A stretch of DNA of 64,000 nucleotides from Promicromonospora sp. Populi. Lineage in GTDB: Bacteria; Actinomycetota; Actinomycetes; Actinomycetales; Cellulomonadaceae. The notes beneath the pieces are model-generated. The model was not told the origin of the DNA, did no database searches, and saw only the letters and a list, made by a program, of their open reading frames with translations. The position numbers and the translations under genes were made by a program. The stretch is from assembly GCF_041081105.1 (NCBI RefSeq), contig NZ_CP163528.1, forward strand, positions 248,001-312,000. The letters run 5' to 3'. This document shows, piece by piece, positions 44,947 through 60,038 of the stretch (position 1 is its first letter; each line of letters begins with the position of its first letter).

Positions 44947-45762
44947 CTACAGGGAGCGGAGGACCGCTACCACGCGGCCCAGGATCCGCGCCTCGTCGCC
45001 CGGGATGGGCTCGTAGGCCGGGTTCTGCGGCAGCAGCAGCACGTGCCCGTCGGTCTGCTTGAACGTCTTGACCGTGGCCTCGCCGTCGAGCATGGCCGCG
45101 ACGATCTCGCCCTGCTCGGCGACGTTCTGCTGCCGCACCACTACCCAGTCCCCGTCGCAGATCGCGGCGTCGACCATCGAGTCGCCGGCGACCTTGAGCA
45201 GGAACAGGTCACCGTCACCCACGAGCTGGCGGGGGAGCGGGAACACGTCCTCGACGACCTGCTCGGCGAGGATCGGGCCACCGGCCGCGATCCGGCCGAC
45301 GAGCGGCACGTACGACGGCGGCGGGGTGCTGGCGTCGTCGGGCACCGAACCGCCCCAGTGGACCTGGCCGCTGCGCCGCGGCTCCGGCCAGTGGATCTCA
45401 CCGCGTGTCGGCTTGTCGACCTGCTCCGCCAGCGGCTCGACGAGCTCCATCGCGCGCGGCCGGTTCGGGTCGCGGCGCAGGAAGCCCTTCTTCTCGAGCA
45501 TCTGGAGCTGGTGCTTGACGCTCGACGGGCTGGCCAGCCCGACGGCCTCGCCGATCTCACGCATCGACGGCGGGTAGCCCCGCGTCTCGAACGACTGCCG
45601 AATCGTGTCCAGCACCAGGCGCTGCCGCTCGGTCAGGCGGTCGGTCGGCGAGATCGCGTGTACGTCAGCGACCGCCTTGTCGCCTGGCGCGTCCAGCGTG
45701 GCGACGCCGGAGTGCGCTGTGTCGACCGCTCTCGTGTCGCTGGTCCCGTCCCGTCCCGTCAT
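44947..45762 (-). CDS. lexA: SOS repressor LexA
   Basis: LexA represses DNA-damage genes and cleaves itself when RecA filaments form. From ATG 45762 it has 271 residues: an acidic extension of about 40, a winged helix ([44 protein letters not shown]), the cleavage site AAGG, and the protease domain with Ser in [11 protein letters not shown] and Lys in [17 protein letters not shown] precedes the start. The promoter carries its own SOS box (45834–45849). A LysM gene is divergent from it, as in Mycobacterium. Confidence 0.96.
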   Translation of the reverse strand: MTGRDGTSDTRAVDTAHSGVATLDAPGDKAVADVHAISPTDRLTERQRLVLDTIRQSFETRGYPPSMREIGEAVGLASPSSVKHQLQMLEKKGFLRRDPNRPRAMELVEPLAEQVDKPTRGEIHWPEPRRSGQVHWGGSVPDDASTPPPSYVPLVGRIAAGGPILAEQVVEDVFPLPRQLVGDGDLFLLKVAGDSMVDAAICDGDWVVVRQQNVAEQGEIVAAMLDGEATVKTFKQTDGHVLLLPQNPAYEPIPGDEARILGRVVAVLRSL

Positions 45763-45808
45763 GCCCGTGCCCCTCCCGTTCCGACAAATGTTCTCCCCTG
45801 CGCGACCC

Positions 45809-45849
45809 ACTCTAGATCACAAACTCACATCCATCAAACGAATGTTCGA
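45809..45849 (-). promoter_or_regulatory. lexA promoter with autoregulatory SOS box
   Basis: On the minus strand a TTGATG -35 (45837–45832), 17-nt spacer and TAGAGT -10 (45814–45809) drive lexA. The LexA box at 45834–45849 matches TCGAAC-N4-GTTCGA at 11 of 12 fixed positions and overlaps the -35. A weaker site (8 of 12) lies near 45782–45797 in the leader. The strong box could also control the divergent LysM gene. Confidence 0.85.
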
Positions 45850-45894
45850 GCGTGTCTCGACATCGACGGTGTCCCGTGCTACACAATGGTACGT

Positions 45895-45909
45895 GCGTTC
45901 GACGAACGC
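45895..45909. promoter_or_regulatory. 15-bp palindrome upstream of LysM gene
   Basis: GCGTTCG-A-CGAACGC is a perfect odd palindrome. A TCGACA/TACACA promoter (45857–45862, 45880–45885) for the LysM gene would start transcription just before it. It is not the standard LexA arrangement, so another regulator may bind here. Confidence 0.45.
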
Positions 45910-45945
45910 GTGTATGAAGAATTCGCGAAACTCGGAGGAGGGGCC

Positions 45946-46383
45946 ATGGGGGACGTGATCCCGCTGAGGCAGTACAGCCCGACGTTCGGGCAGGCGCATA
46001 CACCTGCACCCCGGCTGGTCGCCGTCCCGGCGTACCCCCGGCAGGCGTACAACCGGCAGGAGCCGCGCACGTTCGCCGACCGGCTCGGGCTGGCCGGCCT
46101 GCGGCTCACGCGCCGCGGTCGCGCGGTCCTGGTGCTGCTGGCGATGCTCCTGGTCGCGCCGATGGTGACGTGGGGGGCAACCGCCGTCGCCAGTACCGCC
46201 GGTGAGCCCACTCAAGTTCGGGTGCACGCGGTGCGGCCGGGGGAGACGCTCTGGGGCTTCGCACGGCAGGTCGCGGAGCCGGGCGAGGACGTCCGGGCGG
46301 CGGTCGGCAGGCTGCAGGAGCTCAACCGGATGTCGTCGGGCACGCTGCGGGTCGGTGAGCTGCTGCTCCTCCCCGAGGAGTGA
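45946..46383 (+). CDS. LysM membrane protein, candidate SOS cell-division inhibitor
   Basis: A 145-residue protein with a cytoplasmic N-terminus, one membrane helix around residues 60–80 (AVLVLLAMLLVAPMVTWG) and an extracellular LysM domain (VRPGETLWGFARQVA to LRVGELLLLPEE). Size, topology and position divergent from lexA match YneA of Bacillus, DivS of Corynebacterium and Rv2719c (ChiZ) of Mycobacterium, which stop division during DNA damage. ATG 45946 was chosen for the GGAGGAG site. The upstream ATG 45886 lies in the promoter region. The division role is inferred from context. Confidence 0.85.
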   Translation: MGDVIPLRQYSPTFGQAHTPAPRLVAVPAYPRQAYNRQEPRTFADRLGLAGLRLTRRGRAVLVLLAMLLVAPMVTWGATAVASTAGEPTQVRVHAVRPGETLWGFARQVAEPGEDVRAAVGRLQELNRMSSGTLRVGELLLLPEE

Positions 46384-46521
46384 CCAGAGCCCTTAGGAGT
46401 GACCAGAAGCCACAATCCGCCGTCAAATGTTGCGGCGATGTTGCAAGGTGGTGGTTTGCCCGCTTACGGTCGGGGCGCGACCGGAGGCCTCCGGTCGGTG
46501 GTCGACCACGCAGGAGTGAGC

Positions 46522-46992
46522 ATGCACTGCCCGTTCTGTCGCCATGCCGACTCGCGCGTGGTGGACTCGCGGACCGCCGACGACGGCCTGTCGATCCGGC
46601 GCCGACGGCAGTGCCCCAACTGCAACAGACGGTTCACCACCGTGGAGACGGCGAGCCTCTCCGTCGTCAAGCGCTCCGGCGCCACCGAACCTTTCAGCCG
46701 CGACAAGGTCGCCGCGGGGGTGCGCAAGGCGTGCCAGGGCCGTCCGGTGAGCGACGACGACCTCGCGATCCTGGCTCAGCGGGTCGAGGAGACCCTGCGG
46801 AGCAACGGCAGCGCCGAGATCGACGCTTACGAGGTGGGCCTGGCGATCCTCGGCCCGCTGCGTGAGCTCGACGAGGTGGCCTACCTCCGGTTCGCGAGCG
46901 TCTACCAGTCGTTCGACTCGCTCGAGGACTTCGAGAGCGCCATCACGTCGCTGCGTGCCGAGCGCGCGGAGCGGGCCGCCGCCCAGGCCTGA
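46522..46992 (+). CDS. nrdR: Transcriptional repressor NrdR
   Basis: NrdR represses ribonucleotide reductase genes in response to dATP/ATP. The 156-residue protein has an N-terminal zinc ribbon (CPFC and CPNC, two C-x2-C pairs) and an ATP-cone ([16 protein letters not shown] to [11 protein letters not shown]). ATG 46522 was chosen because CAGGAGTGAG precedes it; the longer open frame is unsupported. nrdJ or nrdAB does not follow, unlike in many actinobacteria. Confidence 0.95.
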   Translation: MHCPFCRHADSRVVDSRTADDGLSIRRRRQCPNCNRRFTTVETASLSVVKRSGATEPFSRDKVAAGVRKACQGRPVSDDDLAILAQRVEETLRSNGSAEIDAYEVGLAILGPLRELDEVAYLRFASVYQSFDSLEDFESAITSLRAERAERAAAQA

Positions 46993-47106
46993 CGCCTGAG
47001 CGGCACAAGGTTTCGTAAAACTTTGGCAGCCTGGCGCTAGGTGGTGCAGGCTGGGCAGACGACGGACCCGATCGAGGGACCCCCGAAACAAGAGGAGGTG
47101 ATCGGT

Positions 47107-47334
47107 GTGACGGACGACAAGCCCAATGCCGAGGAGGCCGAGGTCCAGGGCGCTGAGGAGCCCAAGGCCCCGACCGCGCCGAGCACGGATGCGAAGGCGC
47201 GGTTCAAGGAGGCGCTGGACCGCAAGAACGCGGCTCGGCAGCGCACGTCCGCGGGCGACGTGAACACCGGTGCGGTGCACGGCTCGGAGACGACCGGCCC
47301 CGTGCAGAAGATGTTCCGGCGCAAGAGCGGCTGA
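47107..47334 (+). CDS. DUF5302 protein
   Basis: A 75-residue hydrophilic, acidic-then-basic protein. KARFKEALDRKNAARQRTSAGD and the ending QKMFRRKSG are the hallmark of DUF5302, a small actinobacterial family of unknown function. GTG 47107 follows a near-perfect anti-16S site (GGAGGTGATC). A terminator hairpin follows 14 nt after its stop. Confidence 0.82.
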   Translation: MTDDKPNAEEAEVQGAEEPKAPTAPSTDAKARFKEALDRKNAARQRTSAGDVNTGAVHGSETTGPVQKMFRRKSG

Positions 47335-47347
47335 TCCTCGGTGGTGG

Positions 47348-47387
47348 AGGCCGCTGAACCTGGTTAAAGGCCAGGTCAGCGGCCTTT
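47348..47387 (+). terminator. Terminator hairpin with short T-run
   Basis: GGCCGCTGAACCTGG (from 47349) pairs with CCAGGTCAGCGGCC (to 47384) with one bulged A, and TTTGT follows. It closes the nrdR/DUF5302 unit before the NRPS gene. Confidence 0.75.
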
Positions 47388-47435
47388 GTCGTGCCCGCGA
47401 GGGGGTTGATTTGACCGTTTAGGCCCTGTTCAAGT

Positions 47436-47460
47436 GGGGGACATCCGCGAGCTATCCCCC
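47436..47460. promoter_or_regulatory. Possible operator in front of the NRPS gene
   Basis: GGGGGA (47436–47441) and TCCCCC (47455–47460) form an inverted repeat with 13 nt between them, 70 nt before the NRPS start. The 195-nt gap otherwise shows no recognisable gene. Regulator and promoter are unknown. Confidence 0.25.
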
Positions 47461-47529
47461 GGATGCTTTCGACCAGTTCTGTGACGCTGCGTCCCGCACA
47501 GCACCTCAGCGAACTGAAGAAGGAGTCCG

Positions 47530-54551
<7,022 letters not shown>

Positions 54552-54555
<4 letters not shown>

Positions 54556-55448
54556 CCACGATCCCCGGCACGCTGGACACGACCTCGACGATCGTCGTCG
54601 GTGACCTCCTTCCCGGGACCCGGGTGGTGCTCCGGGACGAGACCCGGTACCCGTCGGGCAGCCACAAGGAGCCCGCCGCCCACGCGGTGATCGCCGCAGC
54701 CCTTGCTGCGGGCCACGACCGGGTGGTTGTCGGTTCGTGCGGCAACTACGGCAAGGCCATGGCCGCCGCCGCGGCGGCCGCGGACCTGACCTGCACCGTT
54801 GTCCTGCCCCTGGACTGGAACGACGGCGGCGAGTTCATCGAGGCGGCCGGTGCCGACGTGCGGTTCGTCCCGGGCGGGTACGAGGACGCCGTAGACGCGG
54901 CCCGGCTGTTCGCGCAGGAGACGGGCGCGGCGGACGGCAACGTCGACGGCCCCTACCAGGAGGCGGTGCTCGACGGCCACGGGAGCGTCGTCGACTCGCT
55001 CCACGGCGCGCTCGCGGGAGCGCACGCCGCCCTGTGGCTGCCGATCGGGAACGGCACCACAGCGGTCGCCCTGCATCGGCGGCTCCGTGAGCTGCGCTGG
55101 ACCGTGCCCCTGCACGGGGTCGGCTCACCCGGCAACAACCCCATAGTGACGAGCTGGCCAGGCGCCTACCGGGTGTTGCCGAGCGACGGCGTGGTCACGA
55201 CCGAGCACAACGAGCCGCTGGTGAACTGGCACGCGCTGCACGGCCCCGAGGCGCTGGCCGCTATCGCCGACACCGGCGGTGCGGTGCACGGGGCGCACGA
55301 CGACCAGCTCGTCGTAGCCCGGGCGGCGCTGGAACGGTACGGCGTGCAGGCCTCCGCGTCCGGAGCCGCGGGGCTTGCCGGGCTCCTCCAGCATGCGCGT
55401 TCCGCTCCCGTGAGCGGGGACCAGGTCGTGCTGGTGACGGGACGCTGA
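54552..55448 (+). CDS. Fold-type-II PLP-dependent enzyme coupled to the NRPS
   Basis: A 298-residue enzyme of the threonine synthase/cysteine synthase-like (tryptophan synthase beta) superfamily. The PLP Lys lies in SGSHKEPAAHAV, the substrate/cofactor Asn loop is GSCGNYGKAMAA, and the phosphate loop is LPIGNGTTA. It is shorter than threonine synthase and lacks a clear regulatory domain. Relatives in peptide gene clusters make 2,3-diaminopropionate or perform beta/gamma replacements. Its ATG overlaps the NRPS stop (ATGA), so it very likely supplies or tailors the NRPS substrate. The exact reaction is unknown. Confidence 0.82.
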
Positions 55449-55452
55449 GGGT

Positions 55453-55695
55453 TCAGCGGTCGGCCTCGGTCGTCAGGCTCAGGGCGAGCAGCGGGCACAG
55501 CGCGACGGCCTGTTCGGCGTCGGCCGTCAGCTTGGCCGGGACCCGGACGAGTGCCCCGCCCGGCCCGGGCCGCGCGGTCTGGCTCGGCAGGGGATAGCCC
55601 CACTCGTCCCGGACGAGCAGCCTGGGCAGCAGCTCCGCGCAGAGCCCGCGGCCGTCGCACCGGGTCCAGTCGACGTGCAGCCCGCTCCGGCTCAT
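55453..55695 (-). CDS. Small ferredoxin, 3Fe-4S type
   Basis: An 80-residue ferredoxin. HVDWTRCDGRGLCAELLP (C-x5-C) and a later ALCPLLAL give three cluster cysteines, the pattern of single-cluster 3Fe-4S ferredoxins that often serve P450s. Here it is translationally coupled (4-nt overlap) to the NuoF-like gene, so it likely accepts electrons from that flavoprotein. It is the last gene of a five-gene overlapping operon and ends 4 nt from the convergent PLP gene. Confidence 0.85.
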   Translation of the reverse strand: MSRSGLHVDWTRCDGRGLCAELLPRLLVRDEWGYPLPSQTARPGPGGALVRVPAKLTADAEQAVALCPLLALSLTTEADR

Positions 55696-56918
55696 GACCG
55701 CCTCCCGACGACGGCCGTGCACCGGCCGTGGGTGTGCGCCGCTACCTCCTCGGCGAAGACGTCCAGCGCGCTGAGCACCAGGCGCCCGGTGCCGTCCGGG
55801 TGGTGGCACGCGCCGCGCCCCGCGACGGTGGTGGTCAGCCGGGCGATCCGGTCGGTCGTGCCCGAAGGTGGCCGACCGGCGGCGAGCAGGTCGACGGCGC
55901 CGGCCAGCGCGGGCAGGCCGAACATGCATGGCCCGCACTGACCGGCGGACTGCCCGGCGAGGTAGCCCACGATCTCGGCAGTCGCACGCAGGCCGCAGCT
56001 ACCGGCGCCGAGCGCGACGATGATGCCTGCTCCCGGCGTAGCGCCGCCCGACGGCGAGAGCGCCGCGCCCAGCTCGCCCGCGGGCAGCCACTGGCCGTGG
56101 TAGCCGCCGACCAGGACCGCCGAGACCTCCGCCGGGTCGGTCTGGCAGGCCCGGAGGACGTCCGCCACCCGGGTCCCGCCGGCGATCTCCAGGACTCCGC
56201 CGATGCGGACGTCGCCGGAGACCGTCACCAGCCGGGTCCCGGGGTCGTCCGGGGTGCCGGTGCCGCGGAACCAGGCCCCGCCATAGCGGGCGACCAGCGC
56301 GACGTGGGCCAGCGTCTCGACGTTGTGCACCAGGGTGGGCCGCCCGTGCAGCCCGGCTGCGCTGAGCCGGTGTCGCTTGTCGGTGGGCAGCGCGATGCCG
56401 CGCTCGATCGCGTTCACGACGGCGCTGGCCTCACCCGAGATGAACGTGTGCGGGGCGAGGACTACCTGCATCTGGGTGCCGTCCGGACGCTCGGCGAGGG
56501 CACGCCGCACCGAGTCCGCGCTGTCGGCGCGCACGTACAGGTACACGTCGTCCGCCGCCAGCGCGCCGGCGGCGGCCAGCAGCCCGTCGATGACCAGGTG
56601 CGGCGCGTGCTGCAGCAGGTTCGTGTCCTTCTGGCTGCGCGGCTCACCCTCCGCGCCGTTGCCGATGACCACGGGTTGGTGCCCGGTCGCCGTCGCCGTC
56701 AGCTTGCGCCACACCGGGAATCCAGCCCCGCCCCGCCCGGTCAGCCCCGAGAGCTCCAGCTCGCGCACCAGCCCGGCCCCGGGACGCTGCGCGGGCAGGG
56801 GCCCGTAGGCGGCCAGATGTGCCGCGAGACCGGCACTGCCGCCGGCGGCGAACGGCCAGGCGCCGTCGGGCGGGGAGGGCGTCCTGGTCGAGAGGACAAC
56901 GGCCTGGGCGGTGCTCAT
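55692..56918 (-). CDS. NuoF-like NADH dehydrogenase flavoprotein
   Basis: A 408-residue homologue of the NADH-binding 51-kDa subunit of complex I. GLTGRGGAGFPVWRKL is the NADH-site loop, VIGNGAEGEP the FMN site and GGTRVADVLRACQ a SLBB-like region. The C-terminal iron–sulfur region is GQCGPCMFGLPAL with GACHHPDG. It should oxidise NADH and pass electrons through FMN and a 4Fe-4S cluster. AGGAGG precedes ATG 56918. It overlaps both neighbours by 4 nt. The other complex I genes are absent, so it serves a different chain. Confidence 0.88.
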   Translation of the reverse strand: MSTAQAVVLSTRTPSPPDGAWPFAAGGSAGLAAHLAAYGPLPAQRPGAGLVRELELSGLTGRGGAGFPVWRKLTATATGHQPVVIGNGAEGEPRSQKDTNLLQHAPHLVIDGLLAAAGALAADDVYLYVRADSADSVRRALAERPDGTQMQVVLAPHTFISGEASAVVNAIERGIALPTDKRHRLSAAGLHGRPTLVHNVETLAHVALVARYGGAWFRGTGTPDDPGTRLVTVSGDVRIGGVLEIAGGTRVADVLRACQTDPAEVSAVLVGGYHGQWLPAGELGAALSPSGGATPGAGIIVALGAGSCGLRATAEIVGYLAGQSAGQCGPCMFGLPALAGAVDLLAAGRPPSGTTDRIARLTTTVAGRGACHHPDGTGRLVLSALDVFAEEVAAHTHGRCTAVVGRRS

Positions 56919-57469
56919 CCAACCTCCTGACGGGACCGGGACGACTCCACGAACCAGCGCGACAACCGCCACCAGACGGCGCCCGCGACCGCGGCGACGC
57001 TCACGGCCGTGACGACGAGGAACCAGCCGGTGCCCGCGTCGGTGCCGTTGCCGATGCCGTGCAGCACCGCGACCGGCCACATGGCGTAGACCAGCCAGTG
57101 CACCGCCCGGTAGGTCCGCAGGCCCAGCCGGTGCCGCAGCAGCGCCGTGATGACGACGGCCAGCAGCAGGTCGAACGCGACGGTGCCGAGGCCCTGCCAG
57201 AACGGTCGGAACTCGCCGACGAACGGCACCACCAGGTCCGTCAGGGAGAGCTGGGCGAGCGGGTCGAACAGCAGCGTGACCACGTGCAGGCCCACGAACG
57301 CGGTAGCCGCCAGCGCGACGTCCCGGTGGACCAGCACGATGGCGAACCGGGGCAGCCCGGGCAGCGGCCGGCCGGACCGGGTCAGGATGCCGAGCACCAC
57401 CGACGCGGTCAGCAGCACCAGCGCCGTGACGCCGCTGGCCCGGCCGATCGCCCAGAGCACCTCATCCAC
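56915..57469 (-). CDS. Ferric-reductase-like heme b membrane protein
   Basis: A 184-residue integral membrane protein with about six hydrophobic segments. Paired histidines in VHRDVALAATAFVGLHVV and AVHWLVYAMWPVAVLHGIG fit heme b ligation in ferric-reductase-like transmembrane proteins. It has no NADPH/FAD domain, so electrons must come from partners, most simply the NuoF-like protein and ferredoxin. The GTG start at 57469 was chosen because GGAGGTGATC lies just upstream; GTG 57478 is an alternative. It overlaps apbE by 8 nt. Confidence 0.85.
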   Translation of the reverse strand: MDEVLWAIGRASGVTALVLLTASVVLGILTRSGRPLPGLPRFAIVLVHRDVALAATAFVGLHVVTLLFDPLAQLSLTDLVVPFVGEFRPFWQGLGTVAFDLLLAVVITALLRHRLGLRTYRAVHWLVYAMWPVAVLHGIGNGTDAGTGWFLVVTAVSVAAVAGAVWWRLSRWFVESSRSRQEVG

Positions 57470-58376
57470 GGCGATCACCTCCGCCCTGCGCCGGCCAGCG
57501 GCCGACGGTGACCACCGCTGCCGCGCTGTCGACCAGCCGCGCGGTGACCTGGCGCGACGCGAGCCAGGCGGGCGCCCGGTGGCCGTTGACCACGGCGGCC
57601 GTGCTGTAGGCGTTGGCCAGCAGGCAGCTCGGCGCGACCACCGTGACGCTGCGCCACACGGGCGCGGCAGGCAGCCCGGTGCGCGGGTCGAGGATGTGGT
57701 GCACCTCCTGCCCGGCCCAGTCGTGCCGCCGCCGTCGTGTGCTGGAGGTCGCCATCGCCCAGCCCGAGCGCAGCGACACCTGCTGGGCCGGGTCGTCCGC
57801 GGTGTCCTGGACGAGCACCTGCCAGTCGAAGCCGGCGGCGCCCGCCGTCGCGATGTCACCACCGAGCGAGACCAGGACGCCCGCGCCGAATCGGTCGTGG
57901 ACCGTGTGCGCGGCGAGGTCCGCGGCCAGGGCCTTGCCTGACGCGCCCAGGTCCAGCTCGACGCCGTCGGGCACGCTGAGCCGGCGGTCCCGGAGCCGGA
58001 TATCGGCCCAGCCCCTGCGGGGCCGGACGACGGGGCCTCCGGGCTCCAGCGAGACGTCGACGACGTCGATGCCCCTGCCGAACCCGAGCGCGTCCAGCTC
58101 CGCGCCCAGCGTGGGGTCGACGGCGCCGTCCGTGCGACGCGCGGCCTCCAGCGCGCCCTCGATCAGCGCCGCCAGCATGGGGCTCACCTCTACGCCGCCG
58201 GCCAGCGCCCGCCCGGCGCGGGCCAGCTCGGAGTCGGTGCGATACCTGCTGCACGCGGCGTCGACCTCGGCCAGAACGCTCTCGACCAGCCGTACTGACG
58301 GCTCGAGCACCTCCGGCGCCGTCACGACGGCCGCCGTGGTGCTCCAGACCGGCCACTCGTGGCGGGCACTCCGCAT
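57462..58376 (-). CDS. apbE: FAD:protein FMN transferase (ApbE)
   Basis: ApbE transfers FMN from FAD onto Thr/Ser of target proteins outside the membrane. The 304-residue protein shows LDLGASGKALAADLAA, SLGGDIATAG, TSSTRRRRHDW with HHILDPRTGLPA, and a Met/Ala-rich end, typical of the family. No signal peptide is evident, as in several actinobacterial copies. Its start overlaps the stop of the 82-residue upstream gene by one base. The expected acceptor, an FMN-binding domain protein, is not encoded in this window. Confidence 0.9.
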   Translation of the reverse strand: MRSARHEWPVWSTTAAVVTAPEVLEPSVRLVESVLAEVDAACSRYRTDSELARAGRALAGGVEVSPMLAALIEGALEAARRTDGAVDPTLGAELDALGFGRGIDVVDVSLEPGGPVVRPRRGWADIRLRDRRLSVPDGVELDLGASGKALAADLAAHTVHDRFGAGVLVSLGGDIATAGAAGFDWQVLVQDTADDPAQQVSLRSGWAMATSSTRRRRHDWAGQEVHHILDPRTGLPAAPVWRSVTVVAPSCLLANAYSTAAVVNGHRAPAWLASRQVTARLVDSAAAVVTVGRWPAQGGGDRRG

Positions 58377-58624
58377 CAGGATCCCGAGGACTGGGCGTCG
58401 GGTGCGCTCTCCAGACCGGGGGTCACGGGCGCACTGTCCTCGTCCGTCGTGTCCGGCACGGTGCCCGAGCTCGTGCCGGAGTCGGTGCCGAGGTCGGCGT
58501 CGTCGGCCTGCGCGGTGGCGGACCACAGCGCGGTGGCGGTGACGGCCGTGACCGCGACGCCGGTCAGGCTGACGACGGCGGTGGCGGCGACGGCTCGTCG
58601 TCGGCCGGCGGCGGGTGACAACAT
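58376..58624 (-). CDS. Short membrane-anchored Ser/Thr/Asp-rich protein, first gene of flavin operon
   Basis: An 82-residue protein with a basic N-terminus, one hydrophobic segment (VAATAVVSLTGVAVTAVTATAL) and a 45-residue exported tail rich in Asp, Ser, Thr and Pro (DLGTDSGTSSGTVPDTTDED). In related operons this position holds an FMN-binding domain protein, and that domain is absent here. It might be a truncated version or a minimal flavinylation target; no full [S/T]GA[S/T] motif is seen. GAGG precedes ATG 58624. It is not recognised as a family. Confidence 0.6.
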   Translation of the reverse strand: MLSPAAGRRRAVAATAVVSLTGVAVTAVTATALWSATAQADDADLGTDSGTSSGTVPDTTDEDSAPVTPGLESAPDAQSSGS

Positions 58625-58766
58625 GTCGTGACCTCTTCCTGGACCCTGTTGCTGCTCGCGCCCAGGATGGTCGGGAAACCTTCGAGGATCCTTGGAGCCG
58701 GCCGTGGGTGGCCAGGGAGATCCGACTCTTAGGGCAGTCACAAACACGCTGATCACGCTGGTGTCT

Positions 58767-60038
58767 GTGACCAGCAGACCTGTTTTCACCCCATCGAACG
58801 TGCAGCCCGCGCCCGGCTCCACCGATCACGCGGCGACCGCTGTCGCTACCGCGACGGTGGAGATCGTGGTCCCGGTATTCAACGAGGAACGTTCCCTGCC
58901 CGGGTGTATCCGGGTGCTGCACCAGTTCCTCTCCGACGAGTTCCCCTATCAGTGGACGGTGACGGTCGCCGACAACGCGAGCACCGACCGGACGCTAGCC
59001 GTCGCGCGTGACCTGGCGGCTGAGCTCGACGGCGTCCGGGTGCGGCACGTGGACGGCAAGGGCCGCGGACGTGCCCTGCGCGAGGCCTGGGCGAAGAGTG
59101 ACGCCGACGTGGTTGCGTACATGGACGTCGACCTGTCCACCGGCCTCGACGCGCTGCTGCCACTGGTGGCGCCGCTGGCCAACGGGCACTCCGACCTCGC
59201 GATCGGGTCGCGGCTGGCGCCGGGGGCACGCACGGTGCGTGGCCCCAAGCGGGAGCTGTTGTCCCGCGGCTACAACTGGCTGATCCGGGTGAGCCACGGC
59301 GCGCAGTTCTCGGACGCCCAGTGCGGGTTCAAGGCGGCCCGCACCGACGTCGTCCGGCCGCTGCTCACGCATGTCCAGGACGACGGGTGGTTCTTCGACA
59401 CCGAGCTGCTCCTGCTCGCCGAGCACAACGGGCTGCGGGTGCACGAGGTGCCGGTCGACTGGGTGGAGGACGTCGACACCCGCGTGGCGGTCGCCTCGAC
59501 CGTGTGGGACGACGTGCAGGGCCTCGTGCGCGTCGCACGCGAGAAGGCGTCCGGCCGTGCACAGGTGGCCGGCCTCCCGCGTCGTCCGGAGCCCCGGGCC
59601 GCGCACCCCGACGCGGTACTGGGCCGCCGGGAAGGCGGGCTGTCCTGGCAGCTGCTGTCGTTCGCGGGGATCGGGGTGGTCTCCACCGTCGCGAACCTCG
59701 CGCTCTACGCGATGTTCCGGACGATGTGGCCGGTCCTCGCGGCCAACCTGGCGGCACTGATCATCACCACGCTGTTCAACACCGAGGCCAACCGCAGGTT
59801 CACCTTCGCCGGCCGCCGCACCTCGACCGGCAAGGCGCACGTGCAGGGCCTCGTGGTGTTCGGCCTCTACTACCTGTTCACCTCAGCCGCCCTGCTCCTG
59901 CTGCACGCCGTAGAACCGGACCCCGCCCGTCTGGTGGAGCTGACGGTGCTTGGCGCCGCCTCGGTGCTCGGCACCGTGGGCCGGTTCCTGCTGCTGCGTG
60001 GCTGGGTCTTCCGCAACCCCCGAGAGAGGAACCTATGA
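58767..60038 (+). CDS. GT2 glycosyltransferase fused to GtrA-like membrane domain
   Basis: A protein of about 423 residues. The N-terminal half is a family 2 glycosyltransferase (VEIVVPVFNEERSLP, DNASTDRT, the DxD-like AYMDVDLSTGLD, QCGFKAARTD) of the polyprenyl-phosphate sugar synthase kind. The C-terminal half is a GtrA-type four-helix domain (LLSFAGIGVVSTVANLALYAMF, NTEANRRFTF). It probably makes and flips polyprenyl-phosphate sugar for the GT39 enzyme, with which it overlaps by 4 nt (ATGA). GTG 58767 is a best guess; the open frame continues upstream to 58692. Confidence 0.87.
   Translation: MTSRPVFTPSNVQPAPGSTDHAATAVATATVEIVVPVFNEERSLPGCIRVLHQFLSDEFPYQWTVTVADNASTDRTLAVARDLAAELDGVRVRHVDGKGRGRALREAWAKSDADVVAYMDVDLSTGLDALLPLVAPLANGHSDLAIGSRLAPGARTVRGPKRELLSRGYNWLIRVSHGAQFSDAQCGFKAARTDVVRPLLTHVQDDGWFFDTELLLLAEHNGLRVHEVPVDWVEDVDTRVAVASTVWDDVQGLVRVAREKASGRAQVAGLPRRPEPRAAHPDAVLGRREGGLSWQLLSFAGIGVVSTVANLALYAMFRTMWPVLAANLAALIITTLFNTEANRRFTFAGRRTSTGKAHVQGLVVFGLYYLFTSAALLLLHAVEPDPARLVELTVLGAASVLGTVGRFLLLRGWVFRNPRERNL

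Noticed and set aside
45886-45945. Upstream ATG start for the LysM protein
   Set aside because: It lies in the promoter/palindrome region without a ribosome site, while ATG 45946 has GGAGGAG.
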